Assembly (NCBI GenBank): GCA_049516595.1
Contig: JBEKSY010000008.1
Span: 59,006-123,005 of the forward strand
From: JBEKHT01 sp049516595
Lineage (GTDB): Bacteria; Chloroflexota; Anaerolineae; Anaerolineales; RBG-16-64-43
Direction: 5' to 3'
DNA: 64,000 nucleotides
A program made the translations under genes and the position numbers. The notes below the pieces were generated by a model, which did no database searches, had not been told where the DNA came from, and was given only the letters and a program-made list of their open reading frames with translations. Every line of letters begins with the position of its first letter. Position 1 is the stretch's first letter. Positions 52,078 to 60,509 of the stretch are shown here, piece after piece.

Positions 52078-52770
52078 ATGGAAGCAAATCGAGAACGGAA
52101 TTCCAGGGAGACCATTCTCACTACCCTGCGCCGACGGGGTCAGTGTTCCATTGCCGATCTGGCCCAGCAGGCCGAGATCTCCGCCGTTTCCGTGCGCCAC
52201 CATCTGGGAACACTCCAGGCCGAAGGATTGGTGGAAGCGCACGAGGCGCGCCATGGGGTTGGAAGACCTCGCCTGATATACCAGCTCACCGAGGCGGGCT
52301 TGGAGCACTTCCCCACACGCTACCTCACCCTGACCAATCGCCTTCTCAAAGAGATGAAGGAACACCTGCCCGAGAGCGTCGTGCAGACTCTGTTTGCGGA
52401 GATCGCCGCGAGTATGGCTCGAGAAGTGGGCGATGAGCTGGCAGGTCTCCCCATTGAAGAGCGGCTCCCGCGGCTGCTGCAGATCCTGGCCCAGGAGGGC
52501 TTTGAGGCTAAGGCTGAGGCGACAGGCAACGGCAACTTCCGGGTGACGGAACTCAACTGCCCCTATTATCGAATCAGCGTGCGCCACCCCGAGGTGTGTA
52601 CGCTGGACGCCTCCATCATCTCCCAGGCTCTGGCCAGCCCGGTACGGAGACAATCCTGCATCTTGAGTGGGGACCAAGCCTGCAGCTTCGTGATCCTTTC
52701 TGCCGCCAAGCCGCAGCCAGCCCCGGCAACCCCTCTGGTCGCGGGTCTGAACTCCGAGGGGAACTTATGA
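52078..52770 (+). CDS. sufR: SufR-like Fe-S-sensing winged-helix regulator
   Basis: A 230-residue DeoR/ArsR-type regulator. Residues 10-75 are a winged helix (GQCSIADLAQQAEISAVSVR, LVEAHEARHGVGRPRLIYQL). The C-terminal domain has four Cys at 161 (NCPYYRI), 174 (HPEVCTLD), 194 (QSCILSG) and 202 (QACSFVI), the pattern by which SufR-type repressors bind a [4Fe-4S] cluster. In cyanobacteria and actinobacteria such proteins repress suf genes when clusters are sufficient. Here it diverges from sufC, so self- and suf-regulation through the shared region is likely. Its stop overlaps the next start by ATGA. Confidence 0.92.
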   Translation: MEANRERNSRETILTTLRRRGQCSIADLAQQAEISAVSVRHHLGTLQAEGLVEAHEARHGVGRPRLIYQLTEAGLEHFPTRYLTLTNRLLKEMKEHLPESVVQTLFAEIAASMAREVGDELAGLPIEERLPRLLQILAQEGFEAKAEATGNGNFRVTELNCPYYRISVRHPEVCTLDASIISQALASPVRRQSCILSGDQACSFVILSAAKPQPAPATPLVAGLNSEGNL

Positions 52771-53120
52771 CAGAGCAGGAAAAGACGACTTACAAAGTCC
52801 AATGGCAAGCGGACCAGGACCAGCCCGACCTGGCCAAGAAGCTGCGCGATAGCTGGGGCCAGATCATGGACCCGGAAATCGGACTCAGCATCATTCAGCT
52901 CGGACTCATTCGCGACGTCAACATCCAAGAGGATCGGGCTCAGGTCAAGATGCTCTTGACCACCCCTTTCTGCCCATACGGCCCCGCCATGGTGGAAACA
53001 ACCCGCCACTCGGCGGAGGAGGCCCTTTCCCGACCCGTCATGATAGAAATCGGTGAAGAAATGTGGGACATGTCCATGATAGAGGGGGATTCCGAGCCCA
53101 GCTGGGGCTTGTATTATTAG
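52767..53120 (+). CDS. MIP18/SufT-family (DUF59) Fe-S maturation protein
   Basis: A 117-residue protein with the MIP18 core: QIMDPEIGLSIIQLGLIRDV and the conserved LTTPFCPYGPAMVE with its reactive Cys. Family members (SufT, PaaD-like) help deliver Fe-S clusters to client proteins. The ATG at 52767 overlaps the sufR stop (ATGA), so the two are co-translated. It is followed by a terminator. This places a maturation factor under the same control point as the SUF genes. Confidence 0.92.
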   Translation: MTEQEKTTYKVQWQADQDQPDLAKKLRDSWGQIMDPEIGLSIIQLGLIRDVNIQEDRAQVKMLLTTPFCPYGPAMVETTRHSAEEALSRPVMIEIGEEMWDMSMIEGDSEPSWGLYY

Positions 53121-53169
53121 GTTGATGCGGATCCCAAGAGCAGGAGGAGAACCTTCCCGCTCTTCCCAT

Positions 53170-53202
53170 GGGATGCCAGATTGCGGGCATCCCCTTTCGT
53201 TT
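53170..53202 (+). terminator. Terminator after the MIP18 gene
   Basis: GGGATGCC (53170-53177) pairs with GGCATCCC (53186-53193), followed by CTTTCGTTT. It lies 50 bases after the stop. Confidence 0.65.
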
Positions 53203-53216
53203 CCGGGTCCGGTGAA

Positions 53217-53715
53217 ATGGGTTCCACAGAGTTCCGATCGAACGTCAACCGGCTACTCGAGAGCCGAGGGCTCCCCTCCCGCCTGCATGAAGTGGATGCC
53301 ACGGAAAAACTCTCCGCCGTCGAAGTCGCAGACCGGCTCGGCCTCGACCCACACTGACTCTATCTGAACCTGGGGTCGTCCCGGAGAAGAGGCCGCGTGC
53401 CCTACTGATCCTTATCCCGGGAGATGAGGAACATGACCGGAAGGGGCGGCGCGCGCTTGGACCTGAAGGACTTGAGGATGGCCACGCAATCCGAGGCAGA
53501 ACTCCAGACGGGGCTTCCGACTGGCGGAATCTCGCCTCTGACGCTGCTCCACCGGGGTCGACCTGTATATCGGCGGGCGGGCAGGCGATACCGTGGAGAT
53601 CCATGCCAGCGCTGGGCGACGAAGCAAGATCCTCTCTCTCTGGCCTCGGGACTTGCTCGCGCCCACCGGCGCCCGGACATTGGTTGACATCACGCGGCCC
53701 ACTCCCCTGAACTGA
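53217..53715 (+). pseudogene. YbaK/EbsC-type aminoacyl-tRNA deacylase, frameshifted
   Basis: The family pattern is recovered by joining frames. From the ATG at 53217: NVNRLLESRGLPSRLHEVDA and EKLSAVEVADRLGLDP, stopping at 53357. A second frame then gives EKRPRALLILIPGDEEHD. The first frame returns with LKDLRMATQSEAELQTGL and GGISPLTLLHRGRPVY, and a third frame ends with DLYIGGRAGDTVEIHASAG and the stop at 53715. YbaK proteins hydrolyse mischarged Cys-tRNA-Pro. At least three frameshifts (near 53350, 53450 and 53555) make it non-functional if the sequence is correct. No conventional gene call would show it. Confidence 0.8.
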
Positions 53716-54007
53716 TGGAGGCGCGATCGGTTGTGGTATCCTCTCCACCCAAGGGGTGCTTTTTGGCCGGCCCGCACACGATGGCTCGTCTGTGTCCCCA
53801 TCCAGCCCGATTAGGCGCGATCCGACGCTCGAGGCCGGGCCAGCTTGCGGTCTTCCTGGTTGCGCTCACAGCTTGCGCGCCTGGCCCCCAGCACTCGAAT
53901 CCTCATCACCCGCCTTCGCTCAGCCTTCGGCCTGGGTCACCCGGCCTCCCCCTGCTTCTCTGTCCCCCCAGGCCAGCCCGACGATACCCGCTCAAGGAGG
54001 TGAGACC

Positions 54008-54466
54008 ATGCCCTTTCAGTTACGCAGCGACTCTTTCACCGAAGGAACAGCTATCCCCAAAAAGTTCACTTGCGACGGACAGAGCATCTCGCCCGCTCTC
54101 GCCTGGAGCGGTGCTCCAGCCAACACAAAGAGCCTGGCGCTGATCATGGATGACCCAGATGCGCCCTCGGGCACATTCACTCACTGGGTCCTCTACAACC
54201 TCCCGCCCGGCGTCACTTCCCTGAGGGAGGCCGTAGCCGGCACCCCTGAGGTTCCCGGCCTCGGAACCCAGGGATTCAACAGCGCAGGCCGGACGGGCTA
54301 CGCCGGACCCTGCCCACCTTCTGGAACCCATCGCTACTTTTTCAAGCTCTTTGCGCTGGACGCGAGTCTACAGTTGAAATCAGGACTGAGCGCGGCGGAC
54401 CTGCGGAAGAGCCTGGAGGGGCACATCCTGGATCAGACACAGCTCATGGGCCGATACAGCCGCTAG
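54008..54466 (+). CDS. YbhB/YbcL-type phosphatidylethanolamine-binding (PEBP) family protein
   Basis: A 152-residue PEBP/Raf-kinase-inhibitor-like protein. Motifs are FTCDGQSISPALAWSGAP, LIMDDPDAPSGTFTHWVLYN and GPCPPSGTHRYFFKLFALD. Bacterial members have no settled function. The ATG at 54008 has an ideal AAGGAGG seven bases upstream. An upstream ATG at 53781 opens a lipoprotein-like leader (LAVFLVALTAC) in another frame; a one-base indel would join it to this gene, so a secreted ancestor is possible. It stands alone after the ybaK pseudogene. Confidence 0.9.
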   Translation: MPFQLRSDSFTEGTAIPKKFTCDGQSISPALAWSGAPANTKSLALIMDDPDAPSGTFTHWVLYNLPPGVTSLREAVAGTPEVPGLGTQGFNSAGRTGYAGPCPPSGTHRYFFKLFALDASLQLKSGLSAADLRKSLEGHILDQTQLMGRYSR

Positions 54467-54915
54467 CGCCCCAAGGGTTAGGGTGAGATCGATTTAGAAC
54501 GTGAGCGCATCCCTCTCGCGGATGGCGACCAGCCAGCAACGGGATCGGGCGAAGCAAGGTGTTGCCCTCCACCCCAGCGCGGGGTGAAAGGGGATATCGC
54601 CCCGCGACCGGGATCCGGTCTTTTCGAACCTAGAGCTGCGCCGCGATGCTTGGAATCAAACGCCGCTCGGCCATGCCTGCTCGGGCCTGGCCGTTGCCTT
54701 GTGTCTTGTCACTCACGTGGCAACCCCACACCCCATCGAGGAGGCTCAGGACTTGCCCAGAAGGCAACTGCGGATGGCTGCTATGGAACCGCCCCATCGA
54801 GGAATCGAATTCCGGACGATTCCCTGGACTGGGGCTCGCCCCGGGCTTGGGCCTCTAAAGGAAGTTTGGAAGTCAGAAGGACACGCGGGAAAGGATCCCC
54901 TGGACTGGAGGGGAA
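54467..54915. other. 449-bp gene-poor gap
   Basis: No supported gene. Two short repeats occur (CCCCATCGAGGA twice and CCTGGACTGG twice), and open frames lack ribosome sites and family resemblance. It may be decayed coding sequence, like the neighbouring ybaK remnant. Confidence 0.4.
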
Positions 54916-55071
54916 CTATCTTCGCCGGGTGCAGATCAGCACCGCAGCGATTACCCCTGGAACCCAACCGACCAGGGTCAAGGCGGTCACAAGCAAGATC
55001 GACCCGCAGCCTTGATCAATCACGGCCAGGGGCGGCAGAATTACGCAGAGAATAGCTCTCCCGAAGCTCAA
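54916..55071 (-). CDS. Small Pmp3/YqaE-family membrane protein
   Basis: A 51-residue protein. The Pmp3 (UPF0057) signature is clear: AILCVILPPLAV near the N-terminus and LTLVGWVPGVIAAVLI near the C-terminus, giving two membrane helices and the short tail CTRRR. Family members sit in the cell membrane and are linked to salt and stress tolerance in yeast and plants; the bacterial role is open. The start is TTG at 55071 with AAGGAG nine bases upstream. Cys at residues 9, 22 and 47 are unusual. It lies 57 bp downstream of the aminotransferase gene and may be co-transcribed with it. Confidence 0.75.
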   Translation of the reverse strand: MSFGRAILCVILPPLAVIDQGCGSILLVTALTLVGWVPGVIAAVLICTRRR

Positions 55072-55128
55072 CCTGGGTAACTCCTTGCGGGAAGGCTCCG
55101 CCCGGGCCCAGCGCGAGTCTCCTTGCCA

Positions 55129-56490
55129 CTAGCGGCGCACGTCCTGATCGGCAAGGGTCAGCCCTTCGTCCACAATCCTGAACCCCTCCTCCAACTGCCC
55201 TTCGGTGACCACGAGCGGAGGCGCAACAAAGAAGTTGTTCCAATGAAAGAGGGTATACAGACCGCGTTCTCGAAAATGGGCCGACAGCTTCTGCATCTCC
55301 ACACTCGTTCCGTTGAACGGGGCCAGCGGCTCACGGGTTCGACGGTCTCGCACGAGCTCGATCATCCCGAACAGGCCGATCGAGCGCACCTCGCCGACCG
55401 AAGGATGGCGTTCTTCCATCTCTGCCAGATGCCGCGAGAGCAGCTTCCCCATCTGCGCCGAACGTTCTACGAGTTTCTCATCGCGGATGACCTCGATGTT
55501 TGCGATGGCGGCCGCCAGAGAAATAGGATGGCTATTGAAGGTCAAGCCGCTCTGGAAAACGCGATTGTCAAAGGCCTGGGCGATCTCCGCGCGCATCGCC
55601 ACGGCGCCCAAGGGCGCGTAGGAAGAGGTCAGCCCCTTGGCCATCGTCATGAGGTCCGGGATCACTCCCCAATGGTCCACCGCGAACCACTTTCCCGTTC
55701 GGCCAAACCCCGTCATCACTTCATCGCATACCAGAAGGATTCCATACCGCGTGCAGATGTCGCGCAACCCTTGGAGATACCCGACCGGCGGGATGATCAG
55801 CCCGTTGGTGCCTGTAACCGTTTCGATCAAGACGGCGGCGATATTTCCTGGCCCCTCGAACTGGATCACCTCCTCTAGATGATTCAGGTAGTCCTGACTG
55901 AATTCCTCCTCCGAGAGGTCGGCTCGGCCGCGGTGGAAGACACTGCGATAGCGGTAGGGATCCAGAAAGTGAACCACGCCGGGCAGCACGGGCTCCCAGG
56001 GCCATCGCCTTGGGTCGCCCGTCAGGCTCAAGGCCCCATGGGTGGCTCCATGATAGGAGCGATACCGGGCGAGGATTTTGCTGCGTCCCGTGTAGGCCCG
56101 GGCGATCTTGATCGCGTTTTCATTCGCCTCGGCCCCGCCCAGCGTGAAGAAGAAGACATCCAGATCTCCGGGGGCGACCTGACTGAGAATCTCGCCCAGG
56201 CGGGCGCGTGGCTCCGAGGCCATGGACGGGGCAGCATAGCTCAGGCGCGCGGCTTGTTCCTGGATGGCCTGGATCACTCGCGGGTGGCCGTGGCCGATGT
56301 TTACACAAACCACCAGTGAGCTGAAATCCAAATACCGCTTGCCCTGTGCATCCCAAAAGTACACCCCCTCCCCGTGGGCCATCGGGATCGGATCCACCTT
56401 CGACTGAGCCGACCACGAGAACAGGGTGTGGGCGCGAGAGAGCTCGATGATCTCCCCCGCCGAAAGGGGGGCACGCGGCGCATTCTTCAT
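55129..56490 (-). CDS. Class III (omega) aminotransferase
   Basis: A 453-residue PLP-dependent aminotransferase of the omega-amino acid group. Features are GVYFWDAQGKRYLDFSSLVV, VFFFTLGGAEANENAIKIAR, the PLP-pyridine Asp in VCDEVMTGFGRTGKWF and the PLP Lys in MTMAKGLTSSYAPLGAV. The closest characterised classes are taurine:pyruvate and beta-alanine:pyruvate aminotransferases. The neighbouring dihydropyrimidinase suggests beta-amino acids from pyrimidine breakdown, but beta-ureidopropionase is absent here. The ATG at 56490 has GGAG eight bases upstream; a TTG at 56514 is possible. Confidence 0.88.
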   Translation of the reverse strand: MKNAPRAPLSAGEIIELSRAHTLFSWSAQSKVDPIPMAHGEGVYFWDAQGKRYLDFSSLVVCVNIGHGHPRVIQAIQEQAARLSYAAPSMASEPRARLGEILSQVAPGDLDVFFFTLGGAEANENAIKIARAYTGRSKILARYRSYHGATHGALSLTGDPRRWPWEPVLPGVVHFLDPYRYRSVFHRGRADLSEEEFSQDYLNHLEEVIQFEGPGNIAAVLIETVTGTNGLIIPPVGYLQGLRDICTRYGILLVCDEVMTGFGRTGKWFAVDHWGVIPDLMTMAKGLTSSYAPLGAVAMRAEIAQAFDNRVFQSGLTFNSHPISLAAAIANIEVIRDEKLVERSAQMGKLLSRHLAEMEERHPSVGEVRSIGLFGMIELVRDRRTREPLAPFNGTSVEMQKLSAHFRERGLYTLFHWNNFFVAPPLVVTEGQLEEGFRIVDEGLTLADQDVRR

Positions 56491-56688
56491 GGGCGGGACT
56501 CCGGATCTAGACAATGGTCACTCATGCAAGGGGCGACAACCGCATTCCGTCTGGCACTCACCGGCGCGCCTTGGGCAGCCTGGCAATGAGAGCCACTCCA
56601 GCCTACGGCCCTCGGCGGAACCGCGCCAACTCAGCCCTCGGCTTCCGCGCGTGGCGAAACAAGTTCTCAGCGGGGGCTTTCGCGCAGG

Positions 56689-58113
56689 CTAGATCGGCTG
56701 GGGGGCTCCCCTGGGCTGAAACTCCCCCCCTCCCCTTCGCCCAAGCCAGCGCTCACCATCCACAATCATGTGGCCCCGGAGAAAAACCTTCTCCGGAATT
56801 CCAACCAGCTCCCAGTCCTCGTACAGGTTGTAGTCCGTGCGCTGGTGCCAGGCCCGCGCCAACACGCGTTTTCGCGCGCTCGGATTCCAGATCACGATAT
56901 CGGCATCCGACCCGGGCTCGAGGGTTCCCTTCTTAGGATAGAGGCCGAAGATCTTGGCCGGGTTCGTGGCCGTCATCGCCACGAATTGGTGGGGCGAGAT
57001 GCGCCCTTGCCCCACCCCATAGGTCCACAAGATCGGCAGGCGATCCTCCACGCCGGGAAGGCCGTTGGGAATCTTCGTGAAGTCCCCCTGCCCCAACTCC
57101 TTCCCTGGGATGGCTACCGGCTTGCCCTCATAGAGTATCGGCGTGGTGCCATCGTAGAAGAAAGGACAGTGATCCGTTCCCATCGACTGCAACCACCCCT
57201 GTTTCAAGCCTTGCCACAGGGCCTGGTTGTCCTCCGGAGTCCGCAACGGCGGAGAGCAAACCCACTTGGCCCCGTCCGGGCGGCGCAGCTCGTTGATGGA
57301 GAAGAAGAGATACTGAGGACACGTTTCCCCCATTATGGGCAGCCCTCTCTGACGCGCCTCACGGATCGCCTGCAAGGCTCCCGCACAGGTGACATGGACG
57401 ACATACAGAGGCGACCCCGCCATGGCGGCCAGAGCAATCGCTCGGGTTGTGGCTTCCTCCTCGCCCCACGCTGGACGGGTCAGGGAATGCCACTCGGGTG
57501 AGGTATGGCCTTCCGCAAGGGCTTGCGCGACGAGGATGTCGATGACATCCCCATTCTCGGCATGGAGCATGGGCATCAGGCCGGCTTTGGCCGCGACCTG
57601 GAACACCTGGAAGATCTCGCCGTCCAGGAGGCGCAGCCGGCCGTTGTAGGCCGTGAACACCTTCAAGCTTGGGACTCCCTCGTCGCGCAACCTGGGTAGC
57701 TCTTCGAGAATCCCCTCCCCCAGCCAGGTCACATTCATGTGGAAGCTGTAGTCGATCGGCGACCTGGAGGCCTTCTCCTGCCAGAAGCGCAGCCCGGAGA
57801 GAAGCGAATGTCCCATTTCCTGCGGGACAAAGTCGATTACCGTCGTGGTGCCCCCGAAGGCCGCCGCCTTGGGGCCGGTGTAGTGATCATCCGAGGAAAC
57901 TGTTCCAAACATCGGTAGATCGAAATGGGTGTGAGGGTCCACCCCACCGGGCATGACCAGGCGGTCGAAGGCATCGATGACCTCTGCTCCCTGCGGATCG
58001 AGGCTGGACCCGATCGCCTTGATCTTCTCCCCCTCTACCAGAATGTCCGCCTGGACGTTCTCAGCCGCCGTGATCAACCTGCCATTGCGGATGAGCAACT
58101 TGGTCTCTGCCAT
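56689..58113 (-). CDS. hydA: Dihydropyrimidinase/hydantoinase
   Basis: A 474-residue cyclic amidohydrolase. The metal-binding HxH is at 61-63 (GVDPHTHFDLPM), the carboxylated Lys is Lys151 (PSLKVFTAY), and the later metal site is in MGTDHCPFFYDG. It opens the ring of dihydrouracil, dihydrothymine or hydantoins to the N-carbamoyl amino acid. The length and motifs are normal for the family. Substrate stereochemistry cannot be told. It precedes the aminotransferase by about 200 bp on the same strand. Confidence 0.92.
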   Translation of the reverse strand: MAETKLLIRNGRLITAAENVQADILVEGEKIKAIGSSLDPQGAEVIDAFDRLVMPGGVDPHTHFDLPMFGTVSSDDHYTGPKAAAFGGTTTVIDFVPQEMGHSLLSGLRFWQEKASRSPIDYSFHMNVTWLGEGILEELPRLRDEGVPSLKVFTAYNGRLRLLDGEIFQVFQVAAKAGLMPMLHAENGDVIDILVAQALAEGHTSPEWHSLTRPAWGEEEATTRAIALAAMAGSPLYVVHVTCAGALQAIREARQRGLPIMGETCPQYLFFSINELRRPDGAKWVCSPPLRTPEDNQALWQGLKQGWLQSMGTDHCPFFYDGTTPILYEGKPVAIPGKELGQGDFTKIPNGLPGVEDRLPILWTYGVGQGRISPHQFVAMTATNPAKIFGLYPKKGTLEPGSDADIVIWNPSARKRVLARAWHQRTDYNLYEDWELVGIPEKVFLRGHMIVDGERWLGRRGGGEFQPRGAPQPI

Positions 58114-58510
58114 CTGGGAATCCTTACCTCCCCTCTCCCCTACACTCCCGGGCTCTCATCCAAGAACTTGTGTCTTGGGCATCATGCCCCAGCGCCCCCT
58201 GTTTCTCTTCGATTGGCTGGAGGCCCTCCAAGTCACATATCACCTTTCAGGCCCTGGCCGAGGTTAGAAAGCGCAATCCAGATTCCTGGGGCTGACCTCC
58301 GGGACCGCGAGGCATATCTTCCCAAGGAATGGGATCCTCAGCCCTTGGCTGGTCTTGGCCGGTGAACACCAGCGGGCCCCTTCCGGCTTCCGTTCCCGGT
58401 TTTGGGTGCCCGGATCCGGGCCGTTTGTCGAGGTCAGGAGCACCCTGCCTCCCCCCGCCGTCTTCCCTGCTCGCAAGATCCTTCCATTCCCGCAGAAGGC
58501 TGGGCCGTTC
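58114..58510. other. 397-bp gap without a recognised gene
   Basis: It lies between the hydantoinase start and the cyclo-ligase stop. A minus-strand frame is open over much of it but lacks a Shine-Dalgarno site and family resemblance. It must hold the hydantoinase promoter; no convincing -35/-10 pair was found. Confidence 0.4.
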
Positions 58511-59146
58511 TCATGTCGGCTGGGGTTGCCCGCAGTCGACGACACCCAGCCTCTCTGTTACGACGTGCTCCACGGGCACGTCCCGATCCCCGTGAGGAAG
58601 GTCATCCAGTAACAAAGCGTGGTAGCAGACTCCCAAGGTTATTGCGTGGCCGCCTCCGGAGAGCAGGCGGTCGTAGTACCCCCCACCGTATCCCAGCCGG
58701 TATCCGTGACGAGTAAAGGCCATCCCAGGAACAATGATCAGATCGGCCGCCGCGGAAGGGATTTCCGGTAGGGTCGGATCGGGTTCAAGCATCCCGTAGC
58801 GATGCCGAACGAGGCGGTCGTCCCGATAGGAGTGGAATTCCAGGTGCCGCGAGGGCCCCTCTACAACGCGAGGGATGGCCCAGCGCTTTTGCGGGAAGTG
58901 AAAGATAAGCGGACGCAGGTCAACCTCCCCGCGCATCGGAAGAAAGGAGAGCACGACGCCCGCGTTGCGAAAAGGTTCCCAGGCCTCAATCTGGGCACTA
59001 ATCAAATCGCTCGCCTGCCGTTGGTAGGGAGCCCCCAACTCGTCCCGCATCTGCTGGCAGAGGGAGCGCAACCGGCGCTTGGCTGCCCGCGCCTCCTCGG
59101 GAGAGGCCGCACTACCCGGCTCGGAGCTCGCGAATGCGCTTGTCAA
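58511..59146 (-). CDS. 5-formyltetrahydrofolate cyclo-ligase
   Basis: A 211-residue MTHFS-family enzyme that converts 5-formyl-THF and ATP to 5,10-methenyl-THF. The N-terminal KRRLRSLCQQMRDEL, the central VVLSFLPMRGEVDLRPLI and the C-terminal motif LIIVPGMAFTRHGYRLGYGG are characteristic. The TTG start at 59146 overlaps the preceding PLP gene by 35 bp and its ribosome site is poor, so the true start is uncertain. It is probably co-transcribed with that gene. Confidence 0.88.
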   Translation of the reverse strand: MTSAFASSEPGSAASPEEARAAKRRLRSLCQQMRDELGAPYQRQASDLISAQIEAWEPFRNAGVVLSFLPMRGEVDLRPLIFHFPQKRWAIPRVVEGPSRHLEFHSYRDDRLVRHRYGMLEPDPTLPEIPSAAADLIIVPGMAFTRHGYRLGYGGGYYDRLLSGGGHAITLGVCYHALLLDDLPHGDRDVPVEHVVTERLGVVDCGQPQPT

Positions 59147-60497
59147 TCTCCCCTACCCTTTGCTGATGGCGAGCCCACCATTCTTCGCTCCACTGCGCAT
59201 TCAGTTCCTCGACGGTTTTGCCCTGCTGCTCCACCCAGGTGTAGTACTTCAGATTGTGCCATTGCCGACGCATGCCGGGAGTGCCGTCCTTGATCCAGTC
59301 GGTCTTTTGCCCGAGGAAAATGGATTCCGTCCGAGCCTGAGCTTCCGCCCCATTCATTCGGCCGTAAGTCCGGGTCAGGTCGGCCATAACCGAACGGTAG
59401 CGCTCAATGGTGTCCGTGCAGATGGTGACGATCACGTCGGAGGACCCCAACCCGAAGTGTTTGGCCGTCTTGATTGACCCCAGCAGGTTGCACACCCCCG
59501 AAATCCCGAAAATGGTCGAAAGCTTCTTGATTTTCGCCGTGGGGATCGACAGCCGGTCGGCCAGGATCTTCCAGCCCGCCTCTTCCGTGAGGAGTTGAAG
59601 CCCCTTCTTGCACTCGATATCGTCGATGCACATGATGGCATCCAGGTTGCCCACGTGATGGATCCAGGTCACGTGTTTGTCGCCAATCCCCTGGATGTCG
59701 TGGCTGCCATACCCGTTGTTGTAGAGGGTCGAGCATTGCACCGGCTCCAGGCCCACGATCTTGTGGTCCGGCCAGACCTGCTTGAGGCGGTCCCCGGCCG
59801 CGATCGTTCCTGCGGAGCCCATGGCCGAGACGAAGGCGGCGATCTTCCCTTTGCCGATTCCTTGCTTCTGCAGTTCTTCGGCAAGTTCGACGATGGTGTT
59901 CCCCGTCACGTGGTAATGGAAACGGTAGTTCCCCATCTCCTCAAACTGGTTCAATACCCGGACCTTGGGGTCCTTGCGCAGCTCCCAGGTCTTATCGTAA
60001 ATCTCCTTGACGTTCGACTCAGAGCCCGGCGTCTTGATGACCCGCGCGCCATAAGAAGCGATTTGGTCGAATCGCTCCTTGCTCATCATCTCCGGCAGGA
60101 CCACCACGCTATCGAACTTCATCCGGCACCCCACCCAGGCCCCGCCGATCCCGTAGTTCCCCGTAGAAGGCCAGACCAAGGTGTTCACGGCCGGGTCCAC
60201 CTCGGCGAAGATTTCCTTTTCGACCAGGCAACTGTAGGCTGCGCCGACCTTGTGCGAGCCGGTCGGGAAATCCCGGCCGTAGAGAACCACGATCGGCGCC
60301 TCGACCCCGGTCAGTTCGGGCGGGATGATCTCAAACATGATCCGGTTGCGGCCGTCGCGCCAAGTGATGTTGTACAGATTGATCGGATCCAGCGGATCTT
60401 TCTTGAGCATACCCAGGGCGCGCTGCCTGCGGGTAGCCTCAATTCGGTCTGGGTGGAGCATTTCCTCAAAAGTCGGTCCAATGACGAGCTGGCTCAC
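59112..60497 (-). CDS. PLP-dependent fold-type II enzyme of unknown substrate
   Basis: A 461-residue tryptophan-synthase-beta/cysteine-synthase-type protein. The PLP Lys is probably Lys83 in FPTGSHKVGAAYS, a phosphate-binding loop is in VSAMGSAGTIAAGD, and STGNYGIGGAW resembles the substrate-binding motif of this fold. The 40-residue N-terminal extension and the 90-residue C-terminal helical tail (WVEQQGKTVEELNAQW) are not found in simple cysteine synthases. It is usually annotated only as 'PLP-dependent subunit beta'. The GTG start has GGAGGAG four bases upstream. It follows the GT2 gene by 12 bp. Confidence 0.8.
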   Translation of the reverse strand: MSQLVIGPTFEEMLHPDRIEATRRQRALGMLKKDPLDPINLYNITWRDGRNRIMFEIIPPELTGVEAPIVVLYGRDFPTGSHKVGAAYSCLVEKEIFAEVDPAVNTLVWPSTGNYGIGGAWVGCRMKFDSVVVLPEMMSKERFDQIASYGARVIKTPGSESNVKEIYDKTWELRKDPKVRVLNQFEEMGNYRFHYHVTGNTIVELAEELQKQGIGKGKIAAFVSAMGSAGTIAAGDRLKQVWPDHKIVGLEPVQCSTLYNNGYGSHDIQGIGDKHVTWIHHVGNLDAIMCIDDIECKKGLQLLTEEAGWKILADRLSIPTAKIKKLSTIFGISGVCNLLGSIKTAKHFGLGSSDVIVTICTDTIERYRSVMADLTRTYGRMNGAEAQARTESIFLGQKTDWIKDGTPGMRRQWHNLKYYTWVEQQGKTVEELNAQWSEEWWARHQQRVGEIDKRIRELRAG

Positions 60498-60509
60498 AAT
60501 TCTCCTCCA

